A stretch of DNA of 64,000 nt from Hydractinia symbiolongicarpus (GCF_029227915.1 NC_079882.1:5952001-6016000), one strand, 5' to 3'; positions 52,301-63,508 are shown, numbered from the stretch's first letter. Made by a program: numbers and translations. Notes: generated by a model not told the origin, from the letters alone.

Positions 52301-55300
52301 CTGTGTAAAAAGTTTTATTAAGGCAAATGTGTAGACCGGGTAAATAAAGTTAAAAATGTGCTGTCCGAATCCTGAAACAATCAACGCAACGGCGCGTGAA
52401 GTTTCAGAAAACATAAAAATAGGCAATGCGGACGTCAGCAAGCATTAGTACAGATTGAGGTTTTAAAACTAACCAAATAACCTAAGAATCAAAGTCCTTT
52501 TGTGGACAATGACAAGTGAACTTTGGCAAATTCAACGTGCTTATGTTCAATATGGAAAAAACGATAGTGGTTGCTTGTGGATCTACAAAACTAAACTTTT
52601 ATTTCAATAATTTTCTGAACTAGATTGTAGTCAAGATAAAAATTAATGTTCAAACACATATATTCGAATACTGCTGAGGAAAATTATCCTAAATAAGCCT
52701 AAAATAATCATTTGGAATATTTTTTTTTAAATTTATAAAAAACGTATAAATGAAATATGACAGTTGAAATGTGAGGATTGAAAAAAGAATCAACGAAAAA
52801 TACACATACATTTCAATTCGATGCATGATTTACAAAGCATCTATTGCACTGTGACATAACCAAATAAAAAACCGCAGTTGATTCGGCTTAGGATGATAAA
52901 TGAATAATAGATTATTCAATGAATGTAAAAAACAGTTGGAGAGTTCCCTATTTCTTTTTAAACAACCTCAAAACCAACATTCAGTAAATATTTAAATATT
53001 TTTCTCGATGACATCACACGACAAAGGATTAACGTTTAGAACGAAGAAAACTCTTCACAGAAATTTTTCTTTCTTCAATTTAGTAAAAGAAATCATGGAA
53101 CAACGTGCTGTCCAATCATCTTGAAGAATGGCGTTTTTAAGAAAAGATATTAAAAGCGAAAAAATTTACTGGTTAGTACTCTCTACTTTGCCATAGACGT
53201 TTAGAAATAACAAGTGTCTTGTCAAAAGCATAAACTTTATCACAACGAAATTATAAGCATATGGCATTTCAGGCAAACTCTTTATGTGCACAACTGAATC
53301 ATAAAATCTCTTTTAGATTGTTTACCAGCTGAAACATGAGTCCAATCAGCAAGCTGTCAACAAACACATACAAGCTCTACAAACGAAGATGGTTAGTTCT
53401 AGCTGGATATTGCATCCTGTCGTTAGCTGTAGCTCCAACATCCACCTGCTTCACAGCTGTATCAAATATATTACAGTACTATTTCGACGTGCCCCCAATT
53501 TCAATACACATGTCGCTTATGGTCTTTGTTGTATCCTGTCTCGTCTTCACTTTACCTGCATCTTTTATCCTTCACAAATACGGACTAGCAGTTACTTTAA
53601 GAATGGCAGCCATTTTGAATCTCATTGGATGTGTTATTCGTTATTTTGCATACTTGGAGAGCTATGGTGTTTATTTGTTGCTAACAGGGAATTCGTTTTC
53701 TGCGCTTTCGCTGGCCTCTTATATGTTTCTTACACCAAAAATAGCGGCTAACTGGTTTGGGGAGCACGAAAAGGGAACAGCAATTGGAATTGCTATGGGA
53801 TTCGATATGATAGCCGTAGCTCTTGGATTTATTCATTCAACATATCTTATTAACATCAAAGAAAAAACACACATAGAGAACGGCATGAAGCAAGTTGTAC
53901 TTCACCAATTAATAGTTGGGGTAATAGCAACAGTAGTCACATTTACTTTCGTCAGAAGCAGACCAAAGACAGTACCATCATTGGCTGAAGAAAGGTTAGT
54001 GAGCAACAACAGCTCAATCTCAATTGTGGACGATAATAGCGCCAATCAAACAAAACTGATTGTTACAAAAAGGCGAAGCTGGAAGCCAACTAACGAAAAG
54101 ACGTTTTGGGAGAGCATTAAAGGCCTGTTCAAACACAAAGCTTTTCTAGTAATAACACATATCACTTCCGTGACAGCAACTCTGGAAATCACATACGAAA
54201 TGATTTTAAACGATACTTTAACAAATATATTCCCTGGGAAAGAGAAGCAAATTGGGATAGTTGGTTTTATTGCTGTTATTCTGGGATTTTTCTCCAACAT
54301 TGTATCAGGAGTAGTAATCGACAAAACAAAAGCATATAAAGCTGTAACATGTGTAACCTTTTTGTTGACTGCAACATTCATTGTCACATGGATGGTCCTT
54401 ATCGAATTCTACCATTCTTTCTTTGCAATCTCAGCAATCTACTGTTGTCTGTTGATGACATCAACCAGCTATTATGCAGTATCAGCAACACATGTGGCAA
54501 TAGTGACATATCCTACATCCGCTGGAACAAGCAACATGCTACTATTCACGATTGAAGCTTTTTACATCCTTCTGTTATCTTTATCTGCATCGTTTCTACT
54601 AACACATGTCAGCATATTTTACGTCAACCTGGTGGCGCTTTTACTAACACTGGCAGCAGCAGTAGCAGCCTCCCTTAATAACACAACGAACGAAAACATC
54701 AATAAAGAACTATTCATGAATGTCGAAGCAATAGAAATTGACGTATGACTTTAAAATATACAAATTTTGCAGATTAGTACGAATATATCAATGCTAATTC
54801 AGAAAACAAGAAAATAATTTTGTGTTAGTTCATATTGCGTTGTTTTTGCTGTTTGCTTTCACTGTAACGGTGCTTGAAAACATCTTTAGCTACTTTTTAT
54901 TATTTATTTCTGTAATCGTTTATTGTAAGCTTGCAGGAAATTCACTTAGGTAGGGAAGCAAAGAAAAAAATCAATGGATTAATTGACCGTCAACTTGATA
55001 ATGCCCTGAATGATCTGTCCATATACATATAGTTCTTTTAGTTTTTTTTTTTACCAGTTGCCATTGTTGTGTAAAGCCGAAAACGCTGACCAAATGTGTA
55101 TGGGAATATGTGATTTTGTCAAACAGGTAAGAAGATATTGCGGTTTAAATGTTTTATGACAACGTCAACAGTTTGTCCATTCCGAAACGGATTGGTTGAC
55201 CCAGCGTTGTGAAAATAAACTCACTTTAGTCTTAGTTGGTCTCTAGTTACCGACAAGATGACGTCAGTAATTTTTATCCGTTTCCAAATTATTTGCCATC

Positions 55301-58300
55301 AAAGTTGTAGATGCAATACGATTCACAGTTACCCATTTGGGAGTTCACGTCAAACATTTCCAACCTGTTTCCAAGTTATTCGCTTTGAAAGCTACACGTG
55401 CAATAAAATGGCTTCACTATTTTAGGTAAATTGTTAGCGGTAAACTTTTCTAGTAATGTCAAAATTGTAACTAATTTGTCCATAAATAAATGAGACATAA
55501 TGTCATCTCCTCAAAAGTCACAGATACACAGCAGCAGTGTATTATTATATACGAGTGGTTAAACCAAACAAATAACCCACTCAGGCAGAAAAAACAACAA
55601 AAAAGTTAGTTGATTCAAAAAAATTTTGGTAATGTCAACTGTGACCAGTCCACGTACATTTTTTTTTTACGAAATTTGTTTAGCCATTGCTTCTGCGTAG
55701 AGCTTGAAACGCTATCACAATAACGCATAGGATCATCTGTTTTGATGGTTGGTTAGAGGATATTAGAATTTAAAGGCTTATAATTACGTCACCACCCGTC
55801 AATTCTAAACCGGTTAGCCCATTTCAGGTGCACGTCCCTTCCCCTAGTACCCCACATGGGGTTACCGTTTGTTATTCCAACCTGTTACCAAGTTAGTTGA
55901 CCTCATAAAAAATTGCCACTGCAAAGGCTTCAGTAACCTGAAGTAGACGTCAGTCTAACTCGTTGACCTAGTTACGTAGTGTAAAAAGGTGACTTTGCCG
56001 TTTAGCAACTGAGACAAAAAACATAAAGACGAAACTAAAAAAATTTCCCGCAAAAAAATATATTTATACAAGGTTATTCACTTAACACATAAATAGAAAA
56101 ATATTCAAAGTTGAAAGCAAATTAACGAATTATAAAGAAAACGTGAAAAGATCTGTCACAAAAAGCAACAAAAACAAAAAACGGTTTTTTGTTGTTATTA
56201 TAGTTCGAACATTGCAGAAATAATTAAGGCATTTTAAAGAAAAATTTCAAACATTTCTTAAAATGAAAAAAAATGTGTGAATATTTTAGTCATTAGCAAC
56301 CTTCTGAATAAATAACATACAGAAATCTTGATGATTACTTATGTTAATTAAAATTGTTTAATCCTAAAGAGATGAAATTTAATTTCAAAATATACTTTCA
56401 ATTTTTACATTGTTGGTTATATTTATTGATTAATTTGTTTATCAACTTACAAAAATGTAGAAAAACCAAAATATGAAAAAAGCTGGAAGAAGATAGAAAA
56501 GTGAGAAAAAACAACAAAATTAAATAGACAAATGTAATTTAAGAATCAAAGAAGCCCTTCATAACCAATGTGAAAAGCCTGATCTCAATTCTCAAATCGT
56601 TTATTAGTCACTGTCTTCGTCCATTTTTTGTTTTTTCTCATCTTTCTATGATCTTTCAACATTTTTCAATATTTTCTATTATTTTTCTACATTATTGCAA
56701 GTTTGTATAACTTTTGTAATTAACATAAGTAATTATCTAGGGCGTTATTTATAACAACAAGATTTCTATATGTTATATATTCAAAAGAGTGCTAATGACA
56801 CTACCGAGAATGTCAGAGATTAAAAAGTTGTTTTTATGTTTACAACAACAACAAAAATGTTAATTGGCTGGAATTTAAACAAAATTTGAATTCATTATGT
56901 CTCTCAAAACAATAATATTCTCAAAAGTAATAAAATAACACGAATCCCAACGTATTTCTTACAAATTGGGTAGCTTTGCTTCAAAAAACATTTGTGTAAA
57001 GATTCCAAGCGCTAAATTACTAAATTTTTATTAGACTGTCTACCAACTCAAATATGAGTCAAATAAGCAATTTGTCAACAAACACATACAAGCTCTACAA
57101 ACGAAGATGGTTAGTTCTAGCTGGATATTGCATCCTGTCGTTAGCTGTAGCTCCAACATCCACCTGCTTCACAGCTGTATCAAATATATTACAGTACTAT
57201 TATGACGTGCCCCCAATTTCAATACACATGTCGCTTATGGTCTTTCTGGTATCCTGTCTCCTCTTCACTTTACCTGCATCTTTTATCCTTCACAAATACG
57301 GACTAGCAGTTACTTTAAGAATGGCAGCCATTTCGAATCTCATTGGATGTGTTATTCGTTATTTTGCATACTTAGAAAGCTATGGTGTTTATTTGTTGCT
57401 AACAGGGAATTCGTTTTCTGCTCTGTCCATGGCCTTTTACATGTTTTTAATAACAAAAATAGCGGCTAACTGGTTTGGGGAGCACGAAAAAGGAACGGTG
57501 AATGGAATTGGGATAGGATCCCATATGATAGCCTCGGCTCTTGGATTTATTCATTCAACATATCTTATTAACATCAAAGAAAAAACACACATAGAGAACG
57601 GCATGAAGCAAGTTGTACTTCACCAATTAATAGTTGGGGTAATAGCAACAGTAGTCACATTTACTTTCGTTAGAAGCAGACCAAAGACAGTACCATCATT
57701 GGCTGAAGAAAGGTTAGTGAGTAACAACAGCTCGATCTCAACTGTGGACAATAATAGCGCCAATCAAACAAAACTGATTGTTACAAAGAGACGAAGCTGG
57801 AAGCAAACTAACGAAAAAACGTTTTGGGAGAGCATTAAAGGCCTGTTCAAACACAAAGCTTTTCTAGTAATAACACATATCACTTCCGTGACAGCAACTC
57901 TGGAAATCACATACAAATTGATTTTAAATGATGCTTTAACAAATATATTCCCTGGGAAAGAGAAGCAAATTGGGATAGTTGGTTTTATTGCTGTTATTCT
58001 GGGATTTTTCTCCAACATTGTATCAGGAGTAGTAATCGACAAAACAAAAGCATATAAAGCTGTAACATGTGTAACCTTTTTGTTGACTGCAATATTCATT
58101 GTCACATGGATGATCCTTATCGAATTCTACCATTCTTTCTTTGCAATCTCAGCAATCTACTGTTGTCTGTTGATGACATCAATCAGCTATCATGCAGTAT
58201 CCACAACACATGTGGCAATAGTGACATATCCTACATCCGCTGGAACAAGCAACATGCTACTATTCACGATTGAATCGTTCTACAGCCTTCTGTTATCTAT

Positions 58301-61300
58301 ATCTGCATCGTTTCTACTAACACATGTCAGCATATTTTACGTCAACCTGGTGGCGCTTTTACTAACACTGGCAGCATCAGTAGCAGCCTCCCTTAATAAC
58401 ACAACGAACGAAAACATCAATAAAGAACTATTCCAAAATGTCGAAACAATAGAAATTGATATATGACTTTATTCTTTTTCCTAAAACCGTTTTTTATTGC
58501 AGATTAGTTTGACAATTCGGAAAAAAGAAGAAGAAAAGATACATTTTGTGTGTATTATGTACGTCCATATCACACTTAGGATTTATACCAGGACTGTAAA
58601 CTGTAGTAAAAAAATCGATCTTAAATTGTGTTGTGCTAATTTAACTTTCCTCAAAAAAATATTTTTCTGAAAGATACTGCTGGTTGCCCCATCATAAAAA
58701 ACATTCTTTTTAAATAATAGTTTTTTACTGTTTACTTTTTTGGTAACAGTTTTATTTTATCTCTATAATAATAGCCGTCGTCTGTCTGTCTCTGCGCGGA
58801 CCCCCGCTAAGTTACAAAATGATGTTACGGAAACACGAATATCAAATGCGATATATTTTTATCCACTTTTCGCGACGAGTAAATATAAAGGACGGGCGAA
58901 CCTGTGGATTTTTCCACGGGCTAACCACTAGTTCAATATATTAACATAACATAAGTAACAAACTAACTAACTAACTAACTAACTAATATAACTAGTCATT
59001 AACTAGACGGACCCCCACCCCCAGACCGAATAGGGTTAAAAAAACACATTGTGTTCTTTATGGGAATAATTTTTCAAATTGGAACTCAATTAACAGAAGC
59101 TTCCTTGGAAATGTATTTTATCTAATATAGAGAATCCAAATTCTAAAAAAAATTCTGATGTGTAGGACCTAATCATAATGACCCTTGTATGTAACATACA
59201 GAACCCAGTAAACAGATTTTTGTTTTAAACAAGGATAGCCTATTTAGCTATATTGGTACTGCTCCAACGGGGGTCCTGCGAAGGGGTCACATACACACAC
59301 TACTGTGAAACACTCTTTTCGATTCCAAAATTTATAATTGTTAAAAATATATTGATATTTTTCTAAGACAGATGCTTACAACAAATGGATCAGGGGTGGA
59401 GTTTAAGACCGGTTAACCTACTTTTTAAATAGAACTGGACGAAGTGTAATCTTATTGTGTTTAACATTAAATGAAATTAAGAAATCACAACCAAATTGTG
59501 CATTCATCATAACAAAGTATAATATTTCCAATGGGCATACTGATAGAGGTACCAGAGGCCTTTTCGCGGTTAACCCTATTTTTCCTGGCACTGCATTGTT
59601 AAAGCACACAGTGAAATTAAAAGTCTGCATATATTGACATCTTACCACTGTGATAGGTCATCTTAAATGTTTTTTTATATTTCATAAGATGGCGAACATA
59701 TCAAAATTTCTCGATATAATTGTAAACTGATTAGTTCCTTTGGTCATTTCAGTGTTGGCGGTATAAAATTGAAACAATGATTTGAAATTGTTTTAGATGG
59801 ATTTGATAACAGAGGAAAAAATTCCACTATCATCATAGTTCATGAATTTAGCTGTTTTAGAGTTCTAGAATTATACAGAGACACAGCATAATAATTTAAA
59901 TGAATGCTCCAAAAACATAATTCAATTCTCAGTCTTGAAATATGTCAGATAGGGTCAATTTCACTAATATTGGGAGTATACGCCTATTAAATGTTGCCAG
60001 TTTTAAAATAACAAAAAGACATGTATATTTTACCTTCTCATATGGTATTTCCAGTAAGTCCAAAATAACATTGTGAGCTCCCATATTTCTTAGAAGACGC
60101 TGTTCGTGTTTACGGTTACGTTTTCCATCAGCACTGATGCACAAATCACAAAATCTTTGCAGTATCTATACAAATTATTTCAATTAAAATTCTATTAAAT
60201 TTGTTCTTTACACCATTGTGCAAACATATTTAAGTACTTCCTTATTGTACTTTGGTTAACCTCAGTTATCCAGACAGTTTAGAATTGCTTCTTAATTCAG
60301 ATGTTTTTTTCTTATTTGAGAGAACAAAGTAGTATAATCCCCTAACAATAATCCCTATTAGAAAAAGAAGCATCCGACAATGATTGCCTTCTCTCTTCTA
60401 AATCTGCTTTTATTCTGAATCGTTTCAAAAATTTAAGGACATAAGGCAGATAATCCCTCAAGTAATTGTAAAGCATATTCAAACGACCTAACATTGACCT
60501 TAAAAGTAGCAACCAAAAACAATAAGACTTTTTTAGTGTTGACACAATATCACAAAAAATAAAAAATCACCTGTAATACAGTTTTATAATTTTTGCTTGA
60601 TACACCTTCCAGTAAGTGACCATCACTATCTTGATCAAACGAGTCTGTAGAATGACGTTGAAGATTCTAAAATAATGGTAAAGTTTACAAAAAAATCTCA
60701 GAAATGACATTTATCTCAATCAGGGTTAACACCTCCCAATTTAAAAAAGTTTTGAAAACAGATCCACCCCTATTAGAACTCTACCCTCGTGATTTACATT
60801 TAGAAGGATTTTTGTCAGAATATAGGAAAGGAAAGAAAAGAATATTGTTCATCACAAAGAATACAATTATACATAATTCTAACTCTTTCTGAAAAAGAAG
60901 GCGAATAAATGAAAGGGATTGTGTTCAAAGGACACCTGGTAAAACAAATTGAATGAAAAACCACCCTAATTCCAGCTGTTGACCCTCCCCTGTTACAGAT
61001 CTAAGCATAGAAATTTAATAAAATTTATTTATTAACACCTTCTCCAACTATGGAGAGGTTAGCAAAAGTACACTTGAGACATTTAAGGCATTCCATAAAG
61101 TATTGCCTGAATACTCAGATCGAGGTTGAAATGTTCAAAATAATGTCTAAACATATTTAAATTTAGAATCGAAATCTATGGCATGCCAAATACGTCACTC
61201 ATTTTCTTCAAAGTTTTTTTTTTATATTCTGATGATGTCTACTAGGACCAAAGAATACTCACCATACTTGCCAAGCTGATATTGTCATCCTGAAAAAAGA

Positions 61301-63508
61301 AATGACATTTTAGGCCATAAAGACATCTTTGGAAGAAGTTTAAGCTAATAACAATGTATGGGAAAACTGAGACATACTGGTCCTGAGCTCGACTCTGACA
61401 TTCTTGCATCGACTTTTTTGTGTTCGTTAACCTGATCAGGGTTTTCTCCAGTGGGCATTTTACTTTGCCGTTTTTTTATACCAGGCCTGGTTATGTGTAT
61501 CGATATTGGTGATGCACTACGTCCTTTGTAAACCCATAATTCCGATTTTTCTACTAACAAACGTAATTCGTCTAAATCAGTTTTAATCTGTTTGTAGTTC
61601 TCCACATCTTCACTTGACACTAGAAGTTGAACCTGAGATATAATCAAAACTTAAAATTATTATTTAAGCATTACATTTGTCCATACCCAGCAAATACGAA
61701 AAACTGCAGTAACTGATTAGTTTGGCATTAGTTATCTTTAGGTAAACATATGAATATTTAATGAATGTTAGAATTAAATTTGAGTTTTTGCAGGTATATT
61801 AGGAATAAAAACTAAAAAAAAACAATCTTGAAAAAACGTATGGACAGTTTGCCGTTTTTGAACATTCTTCGAAATGGGCATTAACATTAATTAGCTAAAA
61901 CCTTTTAAAATTTTTTTGAAAAATCAAAGAATAGTGAAACATCTCTATAAACACATGAGCTGAACATTCTAACATGCACATGTTATGGAATAATCTACAT
62001 GATGGTCGATGCAAACCTTGAAATTCAAGAAGATAGGTTATGCTGATGTGAACAATTATTTATGCCCGTTAGCCGGTGAACCAACCTAATAACCAGAGAA
62101 GTCCTAAGCCTACTGTCAACGTTAACATGCGAACTTTAACAAGTTCAAAGTGCAAATATGTTATATGAAGTTTGTTCGCAACTACTTGTGAAAATAAACT
62201 TTAAAATTTTGCCACTGTGTCACAACAGATTTCGTAGAAATCCACTTAAGTGGAAGAATAGTAGAAAAGTTGATTTTATAATACTTCAATGAGATCAGCA
62301 ACAACCTTTCGACATAAAATTTTTTTTTGACAGAAATATGTTTAACATGAGGCACTGATCAAAATAATGTATAGCATTATGTGTTTTTAACAAAAGGTTA
62401 AGAATATATTGGGGTTTAAAGGTTTTTTGATCATGTCATATACCTGTGAGTTCCGAAACGAGTTTGTTCACCCAGATTTAGGACATTTTTCCGATTTTGG
62501 TCTCAGAAGACCCCTGGTTTCCTATGTGAGCAAAGTTTGTCTTGGTTTTTTAGACCATTTTATGACTGGGGAGGCCTTCAAAAATTAAATCACACATGCA
62601 TATGTCATAAAAAGAACAAAATGGTAGCAATAAATTGTTGCTGATGTCAGCATTCTTCAGAGTCTTAAAAGTAGTTGAAAATACCATTAACTACTTAAAA
62701 TCCATTTACTTCGGTTGTAGAACAAATTTTAACACTGTTTAAATTGTGAAAAAAAATTATTTAACAATCTTCTGGGTTTTACTTATTTCATATAAAATGC
62801 CAAAAATTACCCCAAAATTGGATTTTTTCATGATTCACAGGTTAGTCATAAGTCAAAACTCTGCACAATGTCGAGTTTAAATTTCTAATCATAATTAACT
62901 GTACAGATTTCATAAAAATTTAAGGAAAATATTTGAGTAATAGCCAACAATCTAAGGCTGTGTGAGGCATGGAACCCAGAAAATTGGCAGGCAGGTGCCT
63001 AATATGTATATTAGGCACCTATAAAACTCATAGTTATTCAATATAGTATTATATAGTATCATAATTATTCAATATAGGAAAAAATATACAGGACTATATA
63101 GGGTTAAATGATTTAATCGTTCTAATTGTTTGGCAGAAAGCTTAATGTTCCTCCTGGATTGTATTTGATATGCCCCACCTGTTTAAATGCTTGCAACACT
63201 TCTTGACGCTGACTGAAATGTCTGAACAATAACTGCAGAGCACCCGACACCAGTGGTTTGTAGTCATGCATTGAGAGGTTTAACAACACTCGTAAAAACA
63301 TTTTTCCACCACAATTATCCAAGTCTAGATCAATGTAGCCATCACTAAAACGACAAAAAATGATGTTAACAATAACAACTAAATTTACATCAAAAACCAA
63401 CAAAGCATGAAAATATAAAAAAAACAACACAAAAACAAAAAAACAATACATACATGGAAGTTTCAAACATTTTTTCCGCCTCTGCACTGATATGATCCAA
63501 ATCAACAC
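39120..63508 (-). CDS. ITPR: Inositol 1,4,5-trisphosphate receptor, C-terminal 34 exons (partial)
   Basis: Minus-strand exons, 5' to 3': 63454-63508, 63179-63344, 61378-61632, 61263-61289, 60571-60666, 60034-60165, 51748-51876, 51135-51335, 50504-50755, 49859-49984, 49519-49647, 49223-49343, 48909-49087, 48330-48478, 47580-47688, 46988-47275, 46618-46849, 45776-46023, 45074-45274, 44761-44871, 44211-44306, 43944-44051, 43647-43760, 43271-43396, 42995-43061, 42790-42912, 42532-42704, 42125-42292, 41727-41925, 41274-41467, 40432-40597, 39571-39731, 39339-39500, 39120-39242. All phases agree, giving about 1,727 residues with no stop. The product is the ligand-gated calcium-release channel of the ER; this part holds the armadillo/RIH-associated regions, six-helix channel, GGGIGD filter and C-terminal coiled coil. 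The IP3-binding core lies to the right of the window. The first exon here starts one base into a codon. Confidence 0.97.
43647..46023 (-). CDS. ITPR: IP3 receptor: exons 18-23 (RIH-associated domain)
   Basis: The blocks [80 protein letters not shown] and [17 protein letters not shown] follow the RIH-associated domain shared by IP3 and ryanodine receptors. The order and exon junctions are complete, with no frame damage. Confidence 0.96.
44982..45032. repeat. (AATG)n microsatellite
   Basis: Imperfect AATG/AATA units in the IP3 receptor intron between the exons at 44761-44871 and 45074-45274. Confidence 0.85.
46618..51876 (-). CDS. ITPR: IP3 receptor: exons 7-17 (central/regulatory region)
   Basis: Conserved blocks in order are [15 protein letters not shown] (51748-51876), [20 protein letters not shown] (50504-50755), [17 protein letters not shown] (49859-49984), [14 protein letters not shown] (49519-49647), [11 protein letters not shown] (48909-49087), [13 protein letters not shown] (47580-47688), [11 protein letters not shown] and [10 protein letters not shown] (46988-47275), and [11 protein letters not shown] (46618-46849). 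This helical scaffold transmits ligand binding to the channel. The serine/glycine-rich insert present near the [10 protein letters not shown] block in vertebrate IP3R1 is shorter here. Confidence 0.95.
47761..47782. repeat. Poly(A) run, 22 bp
   Basis: Uninterrupted A run in an intron of the IP3 receptor gene; a simple repeat, possibly the tail of an unrecognised retroelement. Confidence 0.8.
49139..49199. repeat. Imperfect (CAA)n simple repeat
   Basis: CAACAAT/ACGACAACAAC-type units in the intron between the exons at 48909-49087 and 49223-49343. Read on the minus strand they give a spurious valine-rich frame linking the two exons. Confidence 0.8.
51877..53316. other. IP3 receptor intron, left part
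   Basis: Part of the 8.2 kb intron between the receptor exons at 60034-60165 and 51748-51876. It should contain the promoter and 5' untranslated exon of the first nested transporter gene. No further coding sequence is supported. Confidence 0.4.
53336..54748 (+). CDS. SLC49/FLVCR-like MFS transporter, copy 1 (nested, intronless CDS)
   Basis: A single 470-codon frame encodes a major-facilitator protein with about twelve hydrophobic spans and a central cytosolic loop. [20 protein letters not shown] at the N-terminus, [12 protein letters not shown] after TM4, and the TM7-8 region with [18 protein letters not shown] (compare the SG..LD..K.YK motif of FLVCR proteins) place it nearest SLC49, whose vertebrate members move choline and related solutes or have been linked to heme; its substrate cannot be told. 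The start is the first ATG. A splice-acceptor-like CTCTTTTAG ends at 53316, just before a leader conserved in copy 2, so a 5' untranslated exon is likely upstream. It lies antisense within an IP3 receptor intron. Confidence 0.82.
   Translation: MSPISKLSTNTYKLYKRRWLVLAGYCILSLAVAPTSTCFTAVSNILQYYFDVPPISIHMSLMVFVVSCLVFTLPASFILHKYGLAVTLRMAAILNLIGCVIRYFAYLESYGVYLLLTGNSFSALSLASYMFLTPKIAANWFGEHEKGTAIGIAMGFDMIAVALGFIHSTYLINIKEKTHIENGMKQVVLHQLIVGVIATVVTFTFVRSRPKTVPSLAEERLVSNNSSISIVDDNSANQTKLIVTKRRSWKPTNEKTFWESIKGLFKHKAFLVITHITSVTATLEITYEMILNDTLTNIFPGKEKQIGIVGFIAVILGFFSNIVSGVVIDKTKAYKAVTCVTFLLTATFIVTWMVLIEFYHSFFAISAIYCCLLMTSTSYYAVSATHVAIVTYPTSAGTSNMLLFTIEAFYILLLSLSASFLLTHVSIFYVNLVALLLTLAAAVAASLNNTTNENINKELFMNVEAIEIDV
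54749..57053. other. Spacer between the two nested transporter genes
   Basis: No coding sequence. At about 55277-55320, 55366-55410 and 55880-55925 there are diverged units sharing the pattern TTCCAAnTTATT... then TGCAATA, suggesting an old tandem repeat. A phrase similar to 55185-55215 (TTCCGAAACGGATTGGTTGA) recurs near 62452, so a dispersed repeat is present. Confidence 0.35.
57054..58466 (+). CDS. SLC49/FLVCR-like MFS transporter, copy 2 (nested, intronless CDS)
   Basis: Same length (470 codons) and layout as copy 1, with roughly 38 amino-acid differences by my count (about 92% identity). Both frames are intact, so both genes are probably active. Differences cluster around TM4-TM5 ([11 protein letters not shown] and [15 protein letters not shown] here, against [11 protein letters not shown] and [15 protein letters not shown] in copy 1), while long stretches elsewhere are identical at DNA level. 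An acceptor-like TTTTTATTAG ends at 57034, in the same position relative to the ATG as in copy 1. Substrate unknown. Confidence 0.82.
   Translation: MSQISNLSTNTYKLYKRRWLVLAGYCILSLAVAPTSTCFTAVSNILQYYYDVPPISIHMSLMVFLVSCLLFTLPASFILHKYGLAVTLRMAAISNLIGCVIRYFAYLESYGVYLLLTGNSFSALSMAFYMFLITKIAANWFGEHEKGTVNGIGIGSHMIASALGFIHSTYLINIKEKTHIENGMKQVVLHQLIVGVIATVVTFTFVRSRPKTVPSLAEERLVSNNSSISTVDNNSANQTKLIVTKRRSWKQTNEKTFWESIKGLFKHKAFLVITHITSVTATLEITYKLILNDALTNIFPGKEKQIGIVGFIAVILGFFSNIVSGVVIDKTKAYKAVTCVTFLLTAIFIVTWMILIEFYHSFFAISAIYCCLLMTSISYHAVSTTHVAIVTYPTSAGTSNMLLFTIESFYSLLLSISASFLLTHVSIFYVNLVALLLTLAASVAASLNNTTNENINKELFQNVETIEIDI
58760..58931 (+). mobile_element. Short non-autonomous Helitron (172 bp)
   Basis: The element starts TCTCTATAATAATAGCC directly after an A and ends CTAG directly before a T, as expected for A-T Helitron insertion. 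Seven bases before CTAG is a hairpin (58901-58920) with an 8 bp stem, one pair being G-T, around a TTTT loop. There is no terminal inverted repeat and no target duplication. The length leaves no room for Rep/helicase. It sits in the IP3 receptor intron downstream of transporter copy 2. Confidence 0.75.
58961..58985. repeat. (AACT)n microsatellite
   Basis: Five to six AACT units, 30 bp downstream of the short Helitron. Confidence 0.9.
58986..60033. other. IP3 receptor intron, right part
   Basis: No further gene or element is recognisable between the nested transporter cluster and the receptor exon at 60034-60165. Confidence 0.4.
60034..63508 (-). CDS. ITPR: IP3 receptor: first six exons in window (central armadillo region)
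   Basis: Diagnostic segments are [20 protein letters not shown] and QEVLQAFKQ (63179-63344), [11 protein letters not shown] with [10 protein letters not shown] (61378-61632) and [20 protein letters not shown] (60034-60165), all highly conserved in animal IP3 receptors. Between them lie a 27 nt microexon (61263-61289, encoding DDNISLASM) and a variable exon rich in serine and aspartate (60571-60666). In vertebrate IP3R1 this stretch carries regulatory phosphorylation sites and alternative splicing; whether it does here is inference. Confidence 0.95.
61633..63178. other. IP3 receptor intron, 1.5 kb
   Basis: Phase is continuous across this intron, so no exon appears to be missing. No gene or intact mobile element is visible; a phrase near 62,452-62,475 resembles 55,185-55,210. 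Confidence 0.45.

Noticed and set aside
52232-52371. Possible cassette exon of the IP3 receptor (good acceptor, GTGTGA donor, open frame)
   Set aside because: The open frame needs phase 1 at its start, whereas the neighbouring receptor exons are joined in phase 0; in phase 0 the segment has an early stop. It has no similarity to IP3 receptors.
54046-54387. Minus-strand 113-codon frames conserved at both transporter copies (also 57764-58105)
   Set aside because: They are antisense shadows of the transporter coding sequence; their conservation follows from the duplication.
60342-60545. Minus-strand frame between receptor exons 60034-60165 and 60571-60666
   Set aside because: No receptor similarity, and the flanking exons already join in phase; a chance frame in an intron.
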